From NCBI GenBank assembly GCA_032433595.1, contig JASWJB010000010.1, forward strand, positions 186,001 through 250,000: a stretch of DNA of 64,000 bases. The letters are read 5' to 3'. This DNA is from Conoideocrella luteorostrata. Its lineage: Eukaryota; Ascomycota; Sordariomycetes; Hypocreales; Clavicipitaceae. The notes beneath the pieces were generated by a model, which was not told the DNA's origin, did no database searches, and saw nothing but the letters and a program-made list of their open reading frames with translations. The stretch's first letter is position 1; the number at the start of each line of letters is the position of its first letter. The translations under genes were made by a program, and so were the position numbers. Positions 45,243-59,797 of this stretch are shown here, one piece after another.

Positions 45243-48200
45243 ATGTCTATCGAGGCGCTGGAGAATTCTACTGCATCAGCAAGAGGTATATTTCTCCTAA
45301 ATTCAGCACACCAACCACTTTAAACTCTTTCTGAGCCCTTCATCCATCACTAATTCCCTAACGCTACTCAGAAACCCCCACTGATCCCACCGGCGCCATG
45401 CCTGCTTCTCCCGAGACAGGAGCTACAGCAGATACCGAAGCAGAGAATGGCACTGAAGGTACGAGGCGTGACAGCTTGTAGTAACGCACCGAGCTATAAT
45501 TGATAAATCTTACCAGCTTTAATAAATCTGTCCATCGTTTTTCCCGAACCTGGGACCAAGAAAATGCAAATAATGGTCAGTCAGGACCGCTCTAGTATAT
45601 CTGCAAGTCAACTAACGTTTCTACCATTAGATCTCCACTCAGGAGCAAGTCCATGAAGTACGCCAGTCGATCATCGATTTACCAGCGGCATTCCGTTTTA
45701 CCTGCTTTCATCTTAAGTATCGGGGAGAAAAGGTGAACGACTATATCCCAATCGCCGAGATTCCTGGCCTCGATCTTGAACCGGAATTCCATTTGGTGGA
45801 AGACCCATACACAGAGAAAGAGGCTCGTATTCATTTTGTGAGAATTCGCGAGCTTATTGGCGCCGCGGGAGATCGCGCAGAAATTTTTCAAGGTGTCTTA
45901 CCTGGTTTATCCTTGTACGAAAGTGTTTCCAGACCAGGACAAAGTCAGACAAATCCAGATGGCTCTGAAGAGTTAGCGTCACCATTGAAGGACTACGACT
46001 TCCAGGCAGAATCATCTCTCACGAACTTGATCCCGGAGACTACGAATCCCGCGCCACGGACTGTCAAATCCATGGCACTTTCGTCTTGGAACCCTCCTCC
46101 CTGTTACCTGAGACAACGCGGCCATCTTCTCTACCTCGTCGTCACTACAACTGAGGGGGAGCAGTTCCAAATCACCTCTCACGTATCTGGATTCTTTGTT
46201 AACAAGTCTTCAAATGCGAAGTTTGACCCTTCTCCACGATCTGCCCCGAAAGGGCATTCGGCCCATTCACTTCTCGAGCTCCTCTCTCTTATTTCCCCGT
46301 CATTTAACGAGTCATTTCAGAAGCTCCAAGAGTATAGCAACTTGAGGGATCCTCTAGCAACTTTCCAGATAACGAATACCATCCCATCTGCTCCATGGGT
46401 GGTACCTTGTCCAACTTCAACTCTGTGTGCCCATGTTTCCGATCCTGCTCGCCCCCAAGAAACGTATCTTCTGGCTGGAGTTGATAATACGGACACCTTA
46501 CGAGACTGGAACGAAGAGTTTCAGTCAGCCAAAGAGCTTCCCAAAGAGACCGTTCAGGATAGGGTTTTTCGCGAAAGGTTGGTGTCGAAACTTTTCGCTG
46601 ATTATAACGATGCAGCAACTAAGGGTGCCGTAATGGTGGCGCGGGGCGAGATTACACCGTTGAACCCAACTGAGTGCAGAGACGCCCAAATATTCGTTTA
46701 CAACAACATTTTTTTCTCTTTTGGTTCGGATGGTGTAGGCACATTCACGTCTGAAGGCGGTGATGAGGCCGCCAGAGTAGCGACGGGTAAAGATGTAGCC
46801 GGCGTAAGACTGGTCAATCAACTTGATATCGATGGGTTGTTTGTCCCAGCTACAGTCGTTGTCGACTATCTTGGCAAACGTGTTGTTGGCCAGAGCATCG
46901 TGCCTGGTATATTTAAGCAACGAGAACCTGGAGAGAACCAAATAGACTATGGCGCTGTTGACGGCAAAGATGTCGTTGCGGCAGATGAACGATTCGCGTC
47001 TTCATTTGCACAGTTGTCAAAGGCACTGAAAGTGAAGAATCATCCTGTGTGGGACAAAGATGGAAAGAGATTTGATTTGGAGGCCAGCGTTGAAACAAAG
47101 GGCTTGATGGGAACAGATGGGCGAAAGTATGTCTTAGATCTTTACAGGATTACTCCGTACGATATCACTTGGCTGGACGAAACAAAGCCTGGAGCCGAGG
47201 GTGTGGATATGGCTTACCCGCATCGCATGACAGTTCTACGACCGGAACTCGTCGATTCTTTTGCACGCTACAAGATGAAGCAGTGGGTCGATAAGGAGTT
47301 GACACAACGTGGCAAGCCCAAACCAGACGAACACTCAGAAGATACAAACGCTATATCGGAGACAGAGTCTAATGATCCTTCAAAGCCTCAGCTTGATCTA
47401 TCTGACTTCAAGTTTTCACTCAATCCCGATTCTTTCAGTGGCCAGACTCCCCAAACGGACGAGGAGAAGACACAGCTTCAGGTAGATGAGAATGGAGTGC
47501 GTGAAGCGGGAGACTTTTTGCGACGTCAAGTAATTCCGGAACTGCTGCGTGAACTTGCCGAATCTATTGTCAGTTTTCCAATGGACGGTCAATCACTGAG
47601 CCGTCTACTGCACAAGAGAGGTATCAATGTGCGGTATGAGGGTATCATCGCTTCTGGAGCCACCGACAGGAGGATCCACTGCCTCCGAGAAATATGTATC
47701 CAGGACATGGTCGCCCGTGCGTTCAAGCATGTAGCTGGCATTTACCTTCGAGGACTTCCGGTTCCATTTACTGCTGCATGCCTTTCGCACCTCCTTAACT
47801 GTCTGCTTGGATATGGCCTAAACTCCAAACCCCGGGCTCAAATCGATTCTTCCCTGCAATCACTGTATATCGATGCCGACATGTCTTTTGAGAAAGTTAC
47901 GCCGAAGACTCTTCTGGCAAGCGTCGAGAAACAGGTTCTCAGACGCTTCAGATACAAGCTGGAGGACAACTGGCAACAGACAATTCGCAAAACACAGCTC
48001 CTTCGCGAAGTCAGCTTGAAGCTCGGTATTCAGGTTCAGGCAAAGGACTATGTTTTTGTCCGGTCCGATGATATCAGATTTCAGACTGCCGGAAAAGCTC
48101 TGTCAAATCCTCCCGCCAGCCAGCAAAATGGCGAGCTAAAAGATAAAAAGAAGAAAAAGACACGCGCAGAATCTCCAGCTGCATCCATATTGACCCAACC

Positions 48201-49203
48201 AGATGTGACATTTACTCCAGAAGACATAGTCAACGTTGTCCCTGTTGTAAAGCACTCCACCCCGCGAAGTGCGTTGGCCGAAGAAGCTCTCGAAGCCGGC
48301 CGTCTCTCTATTATGCAGAACCAGAAGAAGCTTGGCCAGGAACTTCTCCTTGAGTCTTTGTCGCTCCATGAACAGATATACGGGATCTTGCATCCAGAAG
48401 TTGCCAGAGTATATAACAGCTTGTCAATGCTGTACTATCAGCTTGATGACAAAGAAGCAGCAGTCGAGTTAGCTAGAAAAGCTATTGTTGTCGCAGAGCG
48501 AACTGTGGGTATTGACTCAGCGGAAACACTGTTGAACTACCTGAACTTGAGTCTGTTCTTGCACCAGACCGGGGATAGTAAAGGCGCACTAGCGTACTGC
48601 AAGCATGCTTTGATGCTGTGGAAAATCATATACGGGCCCAGTCACCCTGACTCCATTACCACGATTAACAATGCGGCTGTGATGCTGCAGCACTTGAAGC
48701 AGTATCACGAATCTCGACTTTGGTTCGAGGAGTCGCTGCGTATTTGCGAATCCCTCTTTGGGAGACAATCAATCAATTCTGCAACATTGCTGTTCCAGCT
48801 GGCGCAGGCTTTGGCCCTTGATCACGATTCCAAGGGGGCTGTCAACCGAATGCGCGACTCATACAATATTTTCCTCTCTGAGCTAGGGCCGGAGGACAAA
48901 AATACTAAGGAGGCAGAAAGCTGGTTGGAGCAATTGACACAGAATGCCGTCTCTATTGCTAAGCACGCTAAAGACGTACAAGCTCGTCGCATCCCATCAG
49001 GAATTCGCTTCCCAGCAACTGTGCCCCCGGCACATCTGCCCGTTTCAGGCTCTCAGCGCATGGCACAGTCATCACCAGCTGATTCGCGAAGCATTGATGA
49101 GTTGATTAGGTTCATCGAAGGCGGTGATCAGAAATCTGCGTCTTCAAAGAAAAGACCCGGTCGTGGAAATCCGAAACGCAGAGGAAAGTCAGCTATTGCA
49201 TAA
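45243..49203 (+). CDS. CLU1: Clustered mitochondria protein (Clu1/CluA)
   Basis: Four exons (45243-45285, 45372-45458, 45517-45575 and 45631-49203) encode about 1253 aa, the normal family length. The N-terminal ubiquitin-like part (INLSIVFPEPGTKKMQIMIS, then FRFTCFHLKYRGEKVNDYIP) is split over the first exons. Next come the CLU domain (VFRERLVSKLFADYNDAATK, GVRLVNQLDIDGLFVPATVV, KYVLDLYRITPYD), the eIF3-p135-like region (ISYEG-equivalent NVRYEGIIASG, IYLRGLPVPFTAA) and a C-terminal TPR array (HPEVARVYNSLSMLYYQLDD). The tail is basic. Clu proteins bind mRNAs of nuclear-encoded mitochondrial proteins, associate with ribosomes/eIF3, and keep mitochondria from clustering. Introns are confined to the first 390 bases, as in relatives. 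Confidence 0.97.
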
Positions 49204-49868
49204 GACCTTATTTAAAGCTCACCAGCATGAATGTTTCTATAGTTGATGATGACTTTTGGATATACTAATATTAGAGCAAAAGGGAGATTGCATAGTAACG
49301 CTTCTTGTCATCAGTAGTAGAAAATTACGACTCTTTGCTCAACAAAGGGACACAACATGCAAGATTGTCACTGGCATGTCATTATACATGATTCCAGATG
49401 TGATCAGTTTTTCGGAATTTGTATTCCTTTGGTGGTTCAAGTCCACCAAAATGTATTTTAGAAAGCAACACCACACTCCTAGCTTGCTCACTGAGCAGTC
49501 ATAGACATCTTCACTCAAATTTTCAGACAATATCCGTGTAGTACAGTATTATGTTCCACAATGCGCCATCATAAAGATGAGTTCCAGGCTCATATTAGTG
49601 CCATGCAATGCATTCCCACTATTGTAGACCACCACTTCTTGCTGAGCAGAAGCACCGCTCCTGAAGAAAATGATGTGCCTTCAACATTGAGTATAGGTTT
49701 GTCGAGCTTTCGTACGATAACTGAATGGGTATGCAGTCTATAATTTGTTCGCCGTTTAGGAAGTCACCAGATATTGCCGCTGCGAGGGCGCCAACGTCAA
49801 AGACTTGCCAATATAGAGTTGCAGCAAGACATGGAATATCGCGTTCCTGTTGTAGTTATATGGTTCCG
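49204..49868. other. convergent 3' flanks of CLU1 and the forkhead gene
   Basis: The region separates two convergent genes. Its open frames are short and show no family features. Confidence 0.45.
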
Positions 49869-51990
49869 TCATGAATTCCCGTGCAAGGCGCTGGCAACTG
49901 ACAGACCTCTGCCAACGGGGGCGTGATACGAGCCGATACTTTGAAAGCCTCTAAACAGATACTATTGTTAGATCGGACGAGAACGAACAACAAAGTGTAA
50001 TGGAATGGTAGCTAGTGACAGTCGAGTCTTACTTTGTAAGGTCGAAACCTTGATCGTCTCCGGCTGTTGGAATCTCGCTCTCCTGTTGAATATCTCCTAG
50101 GCTATTCTGTTTTTGTGGTTTCGAAGGGCTACTGGGTGGTGATTTGCTGGCCCGTGGAGGGCTGCTACTTTGAGGAGGCATGCCTCCCGTAAGTTTAGAG
50201 GGGCTGAATTCATATGCCGCGGAAGGTCGGAGTGGTGTGCTATTGATATCGGCATATTTCCAGAACGGCGCTGGTGAGCTCGTAGGCATATGCTGGCTGG
50301 GTCTTTGCGCTGTGCTCGGCGGTGCAAGTTTTGGATGGATTCGTGGTGGAGCTGGTGTTACAAAAGACGCGCCTTCATCCTGCAAATACGAAGATGTGAG
50401 GGTGGGGGATTGAGGATTGAAAGTAGAAATCGAGGAATCCAGGGCGGCTTTGTTGGATTTGCGATGTCGGGGAAGAGGGCTGCCGTCTACAGTCATTGCA
50501 GCGTTGCGTCCAATCACCCGCTCTGAGCTTGGCTGCGGCGTTGACCGAGAAGCATAAAACGACGATACCGCTGCTGGAGAGGCTGTAGGTGAGACTCTTC
50601 GTTTCCGAGCAGACGCTGGATCACGTAATGCCATGTCTTTAGGTCCTTGGGTGATATAGTTAAGTTGATTAGGTGAGGACGGCGCTGAGGAGCCTCGATG
50701 ACCTCCGCGGCCAATCTTGTAAGCGTTTCTAACCATTTCTTCCCTCGCATCAGGGACAATTTGCCACTTCATCCCTTTCCCAGGCTCGTCAGTAGATCTA
50801 GCAACCTTGTCAAATGACTTATTAAGAGAGAGGTTATGGCGAATAGAATTCTAAGTGAGACAGAATGAGGATGAATTAGCAGAGAACTTACATGCCAGGA
50901 AGGGTTACGTTAATCTAGCTTGTGATATGAGTTTACTTACCTGCCAGCCGGATGCTTGCTGATGTCGATAATATGAGTAACTGTTCATAATGAAAGTATA
51001 GATGCCATTCAGGTTGAGCTTTCCAGCTGGAGCATTTAATATGGCCTGGGTGATCATCTGAGCATAACTGTACTGAGGCTTGATGTGCTGATTATCGTCG
51101 AGACTCAAGTCGACTCCATTAGCACCAATCATCACTGCTGGTGTGGTGACGGCTGGGGATTTCGCTGTCGAGTTTCCTTTCCTCTGGGTTGATGGTGGCG
51201 TCCCCGGTTGTTTGTGGTCAACCGTCGCAGGGGCAATGAGCGGCTGACGGTGTGATGATGAAGGCGTTTGCATTGTCTCCGGGCTCAGGTCACACCTCTG
51301 AAGAAACGTCTTGTGAACATGCAGAGGAGATATTTCTGAAGGCAACACAAACATCATCTCAACGTTGCCAATCTCAATAATTTCACCAGAGGTAAGTGGA
51401 TGTAGAGCTTTAGGTTTGAGAGGTTGACCATCGATTTTAGCGCCGTTACGACCTTTGATTTGAAGAATCCATTTTTCGCCTTTAGAGTCGAAGTAAATGG
51501 AGGCGTGTTCGCGAGACACCATCTTACCTGGACCCAGGTCGATGTGTACGTGTGCCTCGTCATCTTCATCATCGTCTCCATGTGACAATTCTGGAGCGCG
51601 CCCGATATTCACAGCGAGTTTCGTTATATAGAAAGTCCAGTCCTGGGCTGCAACTTTGGCATATGCCTTTACACCATCCTGATTCGCCTCGTGAATGGCG
51701 TTGGCGTGATCTTTACAGGCTTGAACCGGCAGGCTCTTGAGTTGTTGAGTGACCTGTGAAACGACATGATCATCATCAGTTCCAGAAGATTCTTCAGCGC
51801 CATGTCCATGTGGAGTTGAGGCTGCGCCAGACATGAGGTTCGAGTCGGCTGGATCTGAGGATCGAGTTCTCTTGCGGCGCTTGGCGGGGCGACTGGGAGA
51901 GGAATCCTTCATTGTTACGGTGTCGGTCGCGTCTTTGTCTTTGCGCAATTCGCGTCGACCGCGCTGGGCTCTTTTAGCCGACGAGGGCAT
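49869..51990 (-). CDS. FHA-forkhead transcription factor (Fkh1/Fkh2 type)
   Basis: Three exons (51990-50941, 50850-50033 and 49950-49869) give about 649 aa. An FHA domain lies near residues 120-210: [50 protein letters not shown]. The forkhead winged helix spans about 298-390: [36 protein letters not shown] then [19 protein letters not shown]. An intron sits exactly between Gln350 and Asn351 inside recognition helix 3. The C-terminal half is Ser/Pro-rich, ending [17 protein letters not shown]-forkhead proteins drive G2/M gene expression in yeasts. The first in-frame residues before 51990 are not conserved, so the ATG of [11 protein letters not shown] was chosen. It diverges from PAP1. Confidence 0.93.
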
Positions 51991-52938
51991 AATGAACTGT
52001 GAAAGTGCAGCGGTTCCTATCAGTCGGAGTAGAGTCGCATGTAGTATGACGGAGACTAGTGGTGAAGACGAAGGTTGTATGCCATGTGAACAAGTAGATG
52101 CAGGCAACTGAGATTGGAGGGGGACAAAGTATTCGCTTCTAGGTTGGCAAGCGAACATTTAGTCAATAGTTGGAAAGGAGGAAGGCGCCTGCGTCACGTC
52201 ACGGCTACGATAACTCGAGACGGAAGGCACGGCGGGCCCCCCCCAATGGTGCAAGGGATATTTGAGGTGAGTGATGAGCCGTCAGGTCTGTCAATTCAAT
52301 GAATCAATTAAAAAATGTCAGTTTACTTGTCACGTCGGCATCGCGTTCGCGTCTTCACTGGCAGGGATACCTGGCATTTGGATCAGTTTATGGGGTAAGT
52401 CGTGACGCTTATATTTTGGCCACGAATCAGCGAGCAGTAGGACTTTAGAGTCGGTACGCCGGATACTGGCCGGGTACTCCATATTTAAACAATATTTTTT
52501 ACGAGTACGGAGTACTAGGCTTGTACATAAGCCAGCTAATTGTAGTACGGAGTACTGAAAGGATAAATAGTTTCCCCCTAGCCGTCCGGTCCAATCACCG
52601 TGCGTTCATGCCCCACTCCGTACTAGTTCGATGACTAGTTAGTCAAGTGCGGCCATAGCCTTTCGACCGATTTAGTTAATGAGTTGGACTTTCGCGCATC
52701 CTATTTCCTCGAAAACAGTTGGCGGCGTCGTGATGCGCACCAATCTTACGACATTGAAGCAATCCAGACTTCTCACACTGAATTCACGCTGATCGCCCGG
52801 AACTTGCATGTCGAGTTATCGTGATTCAGTACGCATAATTGCTGTACTCCAACCGCTAGCAGCCAGAGTTAACCCTCGTCTCATGGTTGTTGCGGATTGA
52901 CACGCGCACGTCGGACTGGATCCAAAATCTGACATTCG
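51991..52938. promoter_or_regulatory. divergent forkhead/PAP1 intergenic region
   Basis: About 0.95 kb separates the two start codons. Two TACGGAGTA motifs lie 40 bp apart (52506-52514 and 52546-52554), and further related sequence is at about 52615-52623. No gene is visible. Confidence 0.5.
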
Positions 52939-55056
<2,118 letters not shown>

Positions 55057-55822
55057 GCGCGAAATGACGCGCCGAATGTTCAACTGTTTAAAGAGTTCGC
55101 AATGGATACAAGACGATGCATGTTCAGCACAAACCTAGTACTGTTTCAAACACAGGAGGTGGCCCAACAAAAAACGTACAGATCCCGCTGACATGCACAA
55201 ACTAACGCAACTTGTGAAGGCTTTGCTTGTATAAGCAAAATTATTTGCTCACATGCGTAGGTCACACGACAGGCGTATCAAATTACGGCGCGCGAACTGA
55301 ACAGTACACGAAATTTAAATGGAACACGCGCCAATGCCAGAGCAGATAAATGCTACGGCGAGCATATCAGCGAAGGTATTCTAAACAGATACCTTCAGGA
55401 TCATAACAACACAACATTAAAGGAACCAGAACATTGCGCTCTAACATAGCAGAGAATGTACGAGTTTAAGATAGTCTACTACATGCGGGCCAGGGCTCCC
55501 TGTGATGAAGCCATGCATGGAACCGAATGTGTTTCTTCATAGTCTCACTAGATAGATAGATGATTTAAAGACTTCTCGAGAACCTAGATACCGTGTTGTC
55601 ATTGACCAATCATGTTCACATGTGCAACATGATGCCCTACAGGTTAGCTAGACTAACCAGCCTTCCATTCGATAGAGGTACTAGGTGATGACAACTGCAG
55701 AGACACGTTGCGGTGTTGAGCAACCAACCCGGAGCTAATAACTCGGAGCCACAAAGACCTGCTTAGGTGCTGCATGGAACACTCGGTGGTACCTAGTAGG
55801 CCTGTATAGATAAAATCACAAC
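55057..55822. other. convergent 3' flanks of PAP1 and DML1
   Basis: The interval lies between two convergent genes. I see no coding sequence or repeat of note. Confidence 0.45.
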
Positions 55823-57443
55823 TCACGAATTGTCATCATCCTCATCACTGCCGCTCGACCAGTCATCTTGGTAGGCATCAGCAATCTCCGCTATACCGTT
55901 GCTCAACATTTCTCGCTCATCCAGACCAATGAGATGGGTAGCTTGTGATCGTAATGTCTTCATCCGCGTAGAGATAGCTGTATCCGTTTTCAAAATGGTA
56001 CGAACTGGTATATCCGTTTGGCCAGTGGCACGAGTGAAAATGTGTGGATAGCTGTTTAAGAGAGGGAACTGTAGCGCGGTCGAGTAACTTTTGAATATTG
56101 GTCAGCTCAGGCATGGTACATAAAACCCCAAGATAAGATGGGGTATATATACCTTCTAGTCACGGGGTTCTCAATGATCTGACGCTGTGGTTCGTCAGAT
56201 GTGGGATCCGTCCGCGTCTGTTCAAGAAGTGGCCCACGATAGCCTGTAATTCGTCCAAACAGCCGTTCTCGTTTACTCTTATTCCCATTACCAGCTTGTC
56301 CAATCTGAAATAAATTGATGTCTTTTATATTATCGTCATTGTTCTTTGCGTCTGGAAGAGGGCCAATTGCGGCAGATGCAAGGGTCTGGTTGGCGTTTGT
56401 ATTGAGTGCTTCGGCTAGGTCACTCACAGAAGCCTGGCCACAGTTACTTTTTAAGCGAGAAGGAGTCAAAGCACACTCTGATAGAGCCGCAAACATGGCA
56501 GAGATATGCCATGGAGATGAACTATCCAGCTCTACCTGCGGCGACAGGGACGTTTCTGGCAAGGCCAAGGGTATCAGCATAGATGCATACGCACACGCTC
56601 GGTGTATACTCTGTGCAACATTTGCCAATCGAAGCTGGCGCTTTTCTCGAGTAATATCGTTAGTGGGACTTTGAGCTCCCCACACCCATATGCAACTTTT
56701 GGGAAATTCATCTCTCAGCTCTTCAAGGTATGATGAAGCAAAGCCACCCCATGCGTCGTCCAATGTTGTGAACACCTGCATACCTTGCATGAGGTCGCAT
56801 TCTTCAACGAACGGGCGCCAATCTCTATCAATGATATCATGTTCTTTGTCTAATGATGTGAAAAGCTCAGTCCCCATGGCAAACTTCTCAAACGGTCGAA
56901 TTGATGAATGAAGCTCGAAGTCATATAACTGGACAAGGGACTTGGGGTGGAAATAGACCCTGGAAAAATCTGACCAATACCTCACAGTTGATGTTGTGAG
57001 TGGTGTGGGCTCCGTCACGGCATCGAGACTATCCTGATATGCGCTTGGTTTCATAGGAGGCTGCTTGTATACTGTTGAAGGACCTGGCCTAGGGACTGTA
57101 AGCCATTGTAGACATAGGGGCGGCGGAAAAGGCTACCCTCATCACTGTGGCTGCACATCACTTACCAGAGAGAACCAGCAGCGACAGTTGAGTCCGACGC
57201 CTCATCGTAGAGTGAGTTGACCTTTCTCATGGAGCCGAACCCACCTTTAAGGTCGTACACCACGGTCCGTGGCAGGAAGGTGTCGCTACCATCGGCCGCA
57301 ATTCCGGCCCGCCAATGAACATTGTGGTCTACCGGGGATTCTTTTTCGCCATCGTAAGTGAAGTATGACTCTTGGGCATTCCAGAAGTGAGTCGCAGTGT
57401 AGTTGCTGAGATTGCCCAGCTGGAGAGTAAGGACTTCGCGCAT
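55823..57443 (-). CDS. DML1: Misato/Dml1 tubulin-like mitochondrial inheritance protein
   Basis: Three exons (57443-57166, 57088-56153 and 56087-55823) encode about 492 aa. The misato N-terminal segment ([30 protein letters not shown]) and the tubulin-like region ([40 protein letters not shown]) are clear. The last exon gives the family C-terminus ([20 protein letters not shown], an acidic tail [14 protein letters not shown]). The acceptors were picked because nearer ones produce stops: at 57089 for exon 2 and at 56088 for exon 3. Yeast Dml1 is essential and needed for mitochondrial DNA inheritance and morphology; metazoan misato also acts with TCP-1 in tubulin folding. The role here is inferred from the family. 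Confidence 0.93.
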
Positions 57444-57874
57444 GATATGTCCTATTATACAATAATACCACGAAGGCACAACGGGCTGTATAATCTCGGG
57501 ATCTCAGACCAAAAACTTCGGATGACGAATTTCACGCCTGAATAAGCAAAGAGAAAAGTCCAAAATATGACCAACGACACTGAGGTTTTTTTATTACAGG
57601 ACAGTGGGCTGGTCGTTTGACAGAAAACCATAGCCATACAGGGTAGGTATTGTTCGATTACATAAGATGCCAAACAACAATGGGCAAAAACCTATGTCGT
57701 CATCAATAGGGATTGGCCGTGTCAGTCAGTCATGCCTCCAATACGTAAAGGTTTCAATCTGGACTTATATCCTGGTGTACTCCATTCTTGATCTGGTCCA
57801 CCCACAAGTATCCATGCCCTTTCAAGAACATCAACATTCATCGACGCACACAAAATTGCTCTGCTTAAACCGCT
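57444..57874. promoter_or_regulatory. divergent DML1/AhpC-like intergenic region
   Basis: This interval lies upstream of both DML1 (minus) and the AhpC/TSA-like pseudogene (plus). A frame at 57667-57882 begins MPNNNGQKPMSSSIGIG but shows no link to the downstream domain. No other gene is seen. Confidence 0.4.
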
Positions 57875-58568
57875 ATGTCTGAACCAGTTGCGAGCCTAAG
57901 TCTGGCTTCTGGGCGGAAACAGAGTCGCTTAATCAAAGAATGTCGAAGAGCCCGTAGTAGGAGCTAAAGCACACTCGACATCTACACTACCCCTACCAGA
58001 TGGGCGGAAGACGCTGGTTTCATTCCTGCGTCATTGTGGCTGCCCCTGTAAGCTTTCTTTCACCAGTCTACGATTACCCAGATAGCAAGGGACAAATCAG
58101 GCTAACGATCCGTATCGAGTTGCGGAAAAGACACTCAAAACACTGGCAACACTATTGGATAAATACAGAGACGTACACTGCGTCGCCTTTTCACACTCTT
58201 CATCTGAAGTAACTGAGCGCTGGATCGCCGAGGCTGGAGGCGCCTGGCAGACAGACATGATAGTTGATGACGCCAAGGATCTGTATGCAGAATGGGGCCT
58301 CGGATTGTCTAACATCTGACATTCTTTCAATCATTTATCCTTACATTCTGTCTACCGACTTGTCACTGACGAAGGAATATTGAAGCGTCCTACTGAGAGT
58401 GGAAGCCGCTGGCAGAAGAGTGGCACTCTTGCTGTTGGTGGTGATGGTACTGTGCGCTGGTTGCACATCTCTAAAACTGCCGACGACTTACCGAATTTTG
58501 ATGCAGCCCTGCAGGCCCTGATTATCGCCACACAAAAGGAGAGAATAAATCAATGGCGAGGCAGATAA
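57875..58568 (+). pseudogene. AhpC/TSA-like thioredoxin-fold gene with in-frame TGA
   Basis: Exons 57939-58047 and 58120-58568 join at T|TT to give KTLVSFLRHCGCPFAEKTLK, the active-site block of the fungal AhpC/TSA-like thioredoxin-fold family. A 12-nt first exon at 57875 (MSEP) is a guess. Downstream are DVHCVAFSHSSSEVTERWIA, DDAKDLYAEWGLGLSN and, after the break, RPTESGSRWQKSGTLAVGGD and a normal stop at 58566. The frame is open throughout except for a TGA at 58317-58319, where relatives as I recall them have Trp (..SxxWHVL..). No donor and acceptor pair removes it in phase. It may be a recent nonsense mutation, stop readthrough, or a sequence error. The residues just after the TGA also fit the family poorly, favouring loss of constraint. 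The cysteine of the active site is intact. Confidence 0.75.
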
Positions 58569-59332
58569 AAGATCACACCAGCTACGTATGAACTGTCTTC
58601 GCCTCCCATGATCGGTGAATAATGTGGGATGCTCGAGCAATCTGTAGAGTGACAGAACATGCTGGACGCCAATGATACAAAAGACGGGTAGGTTGACGAG
58701 GTAGTATGGAAACAGGTCCATCCGGGTTGCTACCATGTCTGCTAACTTCCTTGCTTGCTATGTGGGCTGATACCTAATGATTAGTGCCGTTATTGGTTTT
58801 ACTATAAAACCTGTGGCAACAACTCTAAGGGCTGGAGGAAAGCATAAACCAATGCATTTCGCCTACTTGCCGTACAGGTGACACTTTCTTTATCCCAATG
58901 CAAACCAATGCGGGATGGAGAGCCGGCTGGCGGCCTCAGCATAGTTTCACAGTACTTGCAGGTTGGTGGTCCGGCACAGACCTGAGGTACGTTTTCTTTA
59001 TGTCACTGCAAGTGAACAGAGAAGCGATTGACGGCCTGTGCGTATATTCACCGTACAATTTCTGTGTGTCGCTGCAATGGAATGAATGTGTCAGCGCGTA
59101 TGCATAGCACCTAAATTGGTACATAAAGTTGTTTTGCCGGCCCGGTGAGAATGTTTCCGAACGCTGCTCTCTAAGTTCTAGAGCATAAGATTTCTTTCCT
59201 CTACTCTTTACCTCGTCTTCGTCAAACAATCTCTTCATCCACGAACAATCACGAACCACTAAAGCATCGGAGAACACCGAGACGCGCATCTTGACAGTCA
59301 CAACAAACACATAAATAGATCCAGGTTTCATC
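58569..59332. promoter_or_regulatory. upstream region of the TM2-domain gene
   Basis: No gene is supported. It carries the promoter and leader of the TM2-domain gene. The minus-strand frame at 58936-59334 has no recognisable domain. Confidence 0.4.
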
Positions 59333-59797
59333 ATGCCATTTGAAGATCGCTATCCAGCTCGCATCGCGCGTGCTATAAAATCCCACTGGCACGTTGGCCT
59401 CATATGCTACACTTCGTTTGTTGTCGGTGGCTGCGTCCTACTTTGGTCCACGAAAGGTTTGTACTCCCCAATTGTGTTAAATTGTAATTAATGGCACACC
59501 GGTACTGAAATTGAAACAGAAAAACACGATGAGCATCTTCTGACAAGAAGGGCTTGGGGTGGATACGACGAACGGCCAATGTCTGAGGTGTGCTACCGCC
59601 AAGAGCGTGTCGCCACACTGCTTGCAATTTTCTTGGGCTGCCTTGGTGTTGACCAGTTCTATGCCCATCATTGGGTTTTAGCCGTGTTCAAATTATTGAC
59701 TTTGGGGTTCGGTGGTCTGTGGTCGATGATCGATGTTATTCTGTGGTGCATTGGGGGCATATATGGGACTCCCGGCTGCCTTGGTGGCTATCATTGA
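59333..59797 (+). CDS. TM2-domain membrane protein
   Basis: Two exons, 59333-59456 and 59520-59797, encode 133 aa. The first exon has one hydrophobic helix (VGLICYTSFVVGGCVLLWS). The second has the TM2 domain: AIFLGCLGVDQFYAHHWVLA, then KLLTLGFGGLWSMIDVILWC, with the typical GxxGxxxFY-like turn between two helices (here GCLGVDQFY). It ends GIYGTPGCLGGYH. TM2 proteins are small membrane proteins; animal members (TM2D) interact with amyloid precursor and Notch pathways, but fungal members have no assigned role. The 63-nt intron has clear ends (GTTTGT ... ACAG) and the exon phases match (1 then 2). Confidence 0.88.

Noticed and set aside
47151..47160. TACTCCGTAC inside CLU1
   Set aside because: It encodes conserved residues (TPYD) of the CLU domain, so it is not evidence for the intergenic motif.
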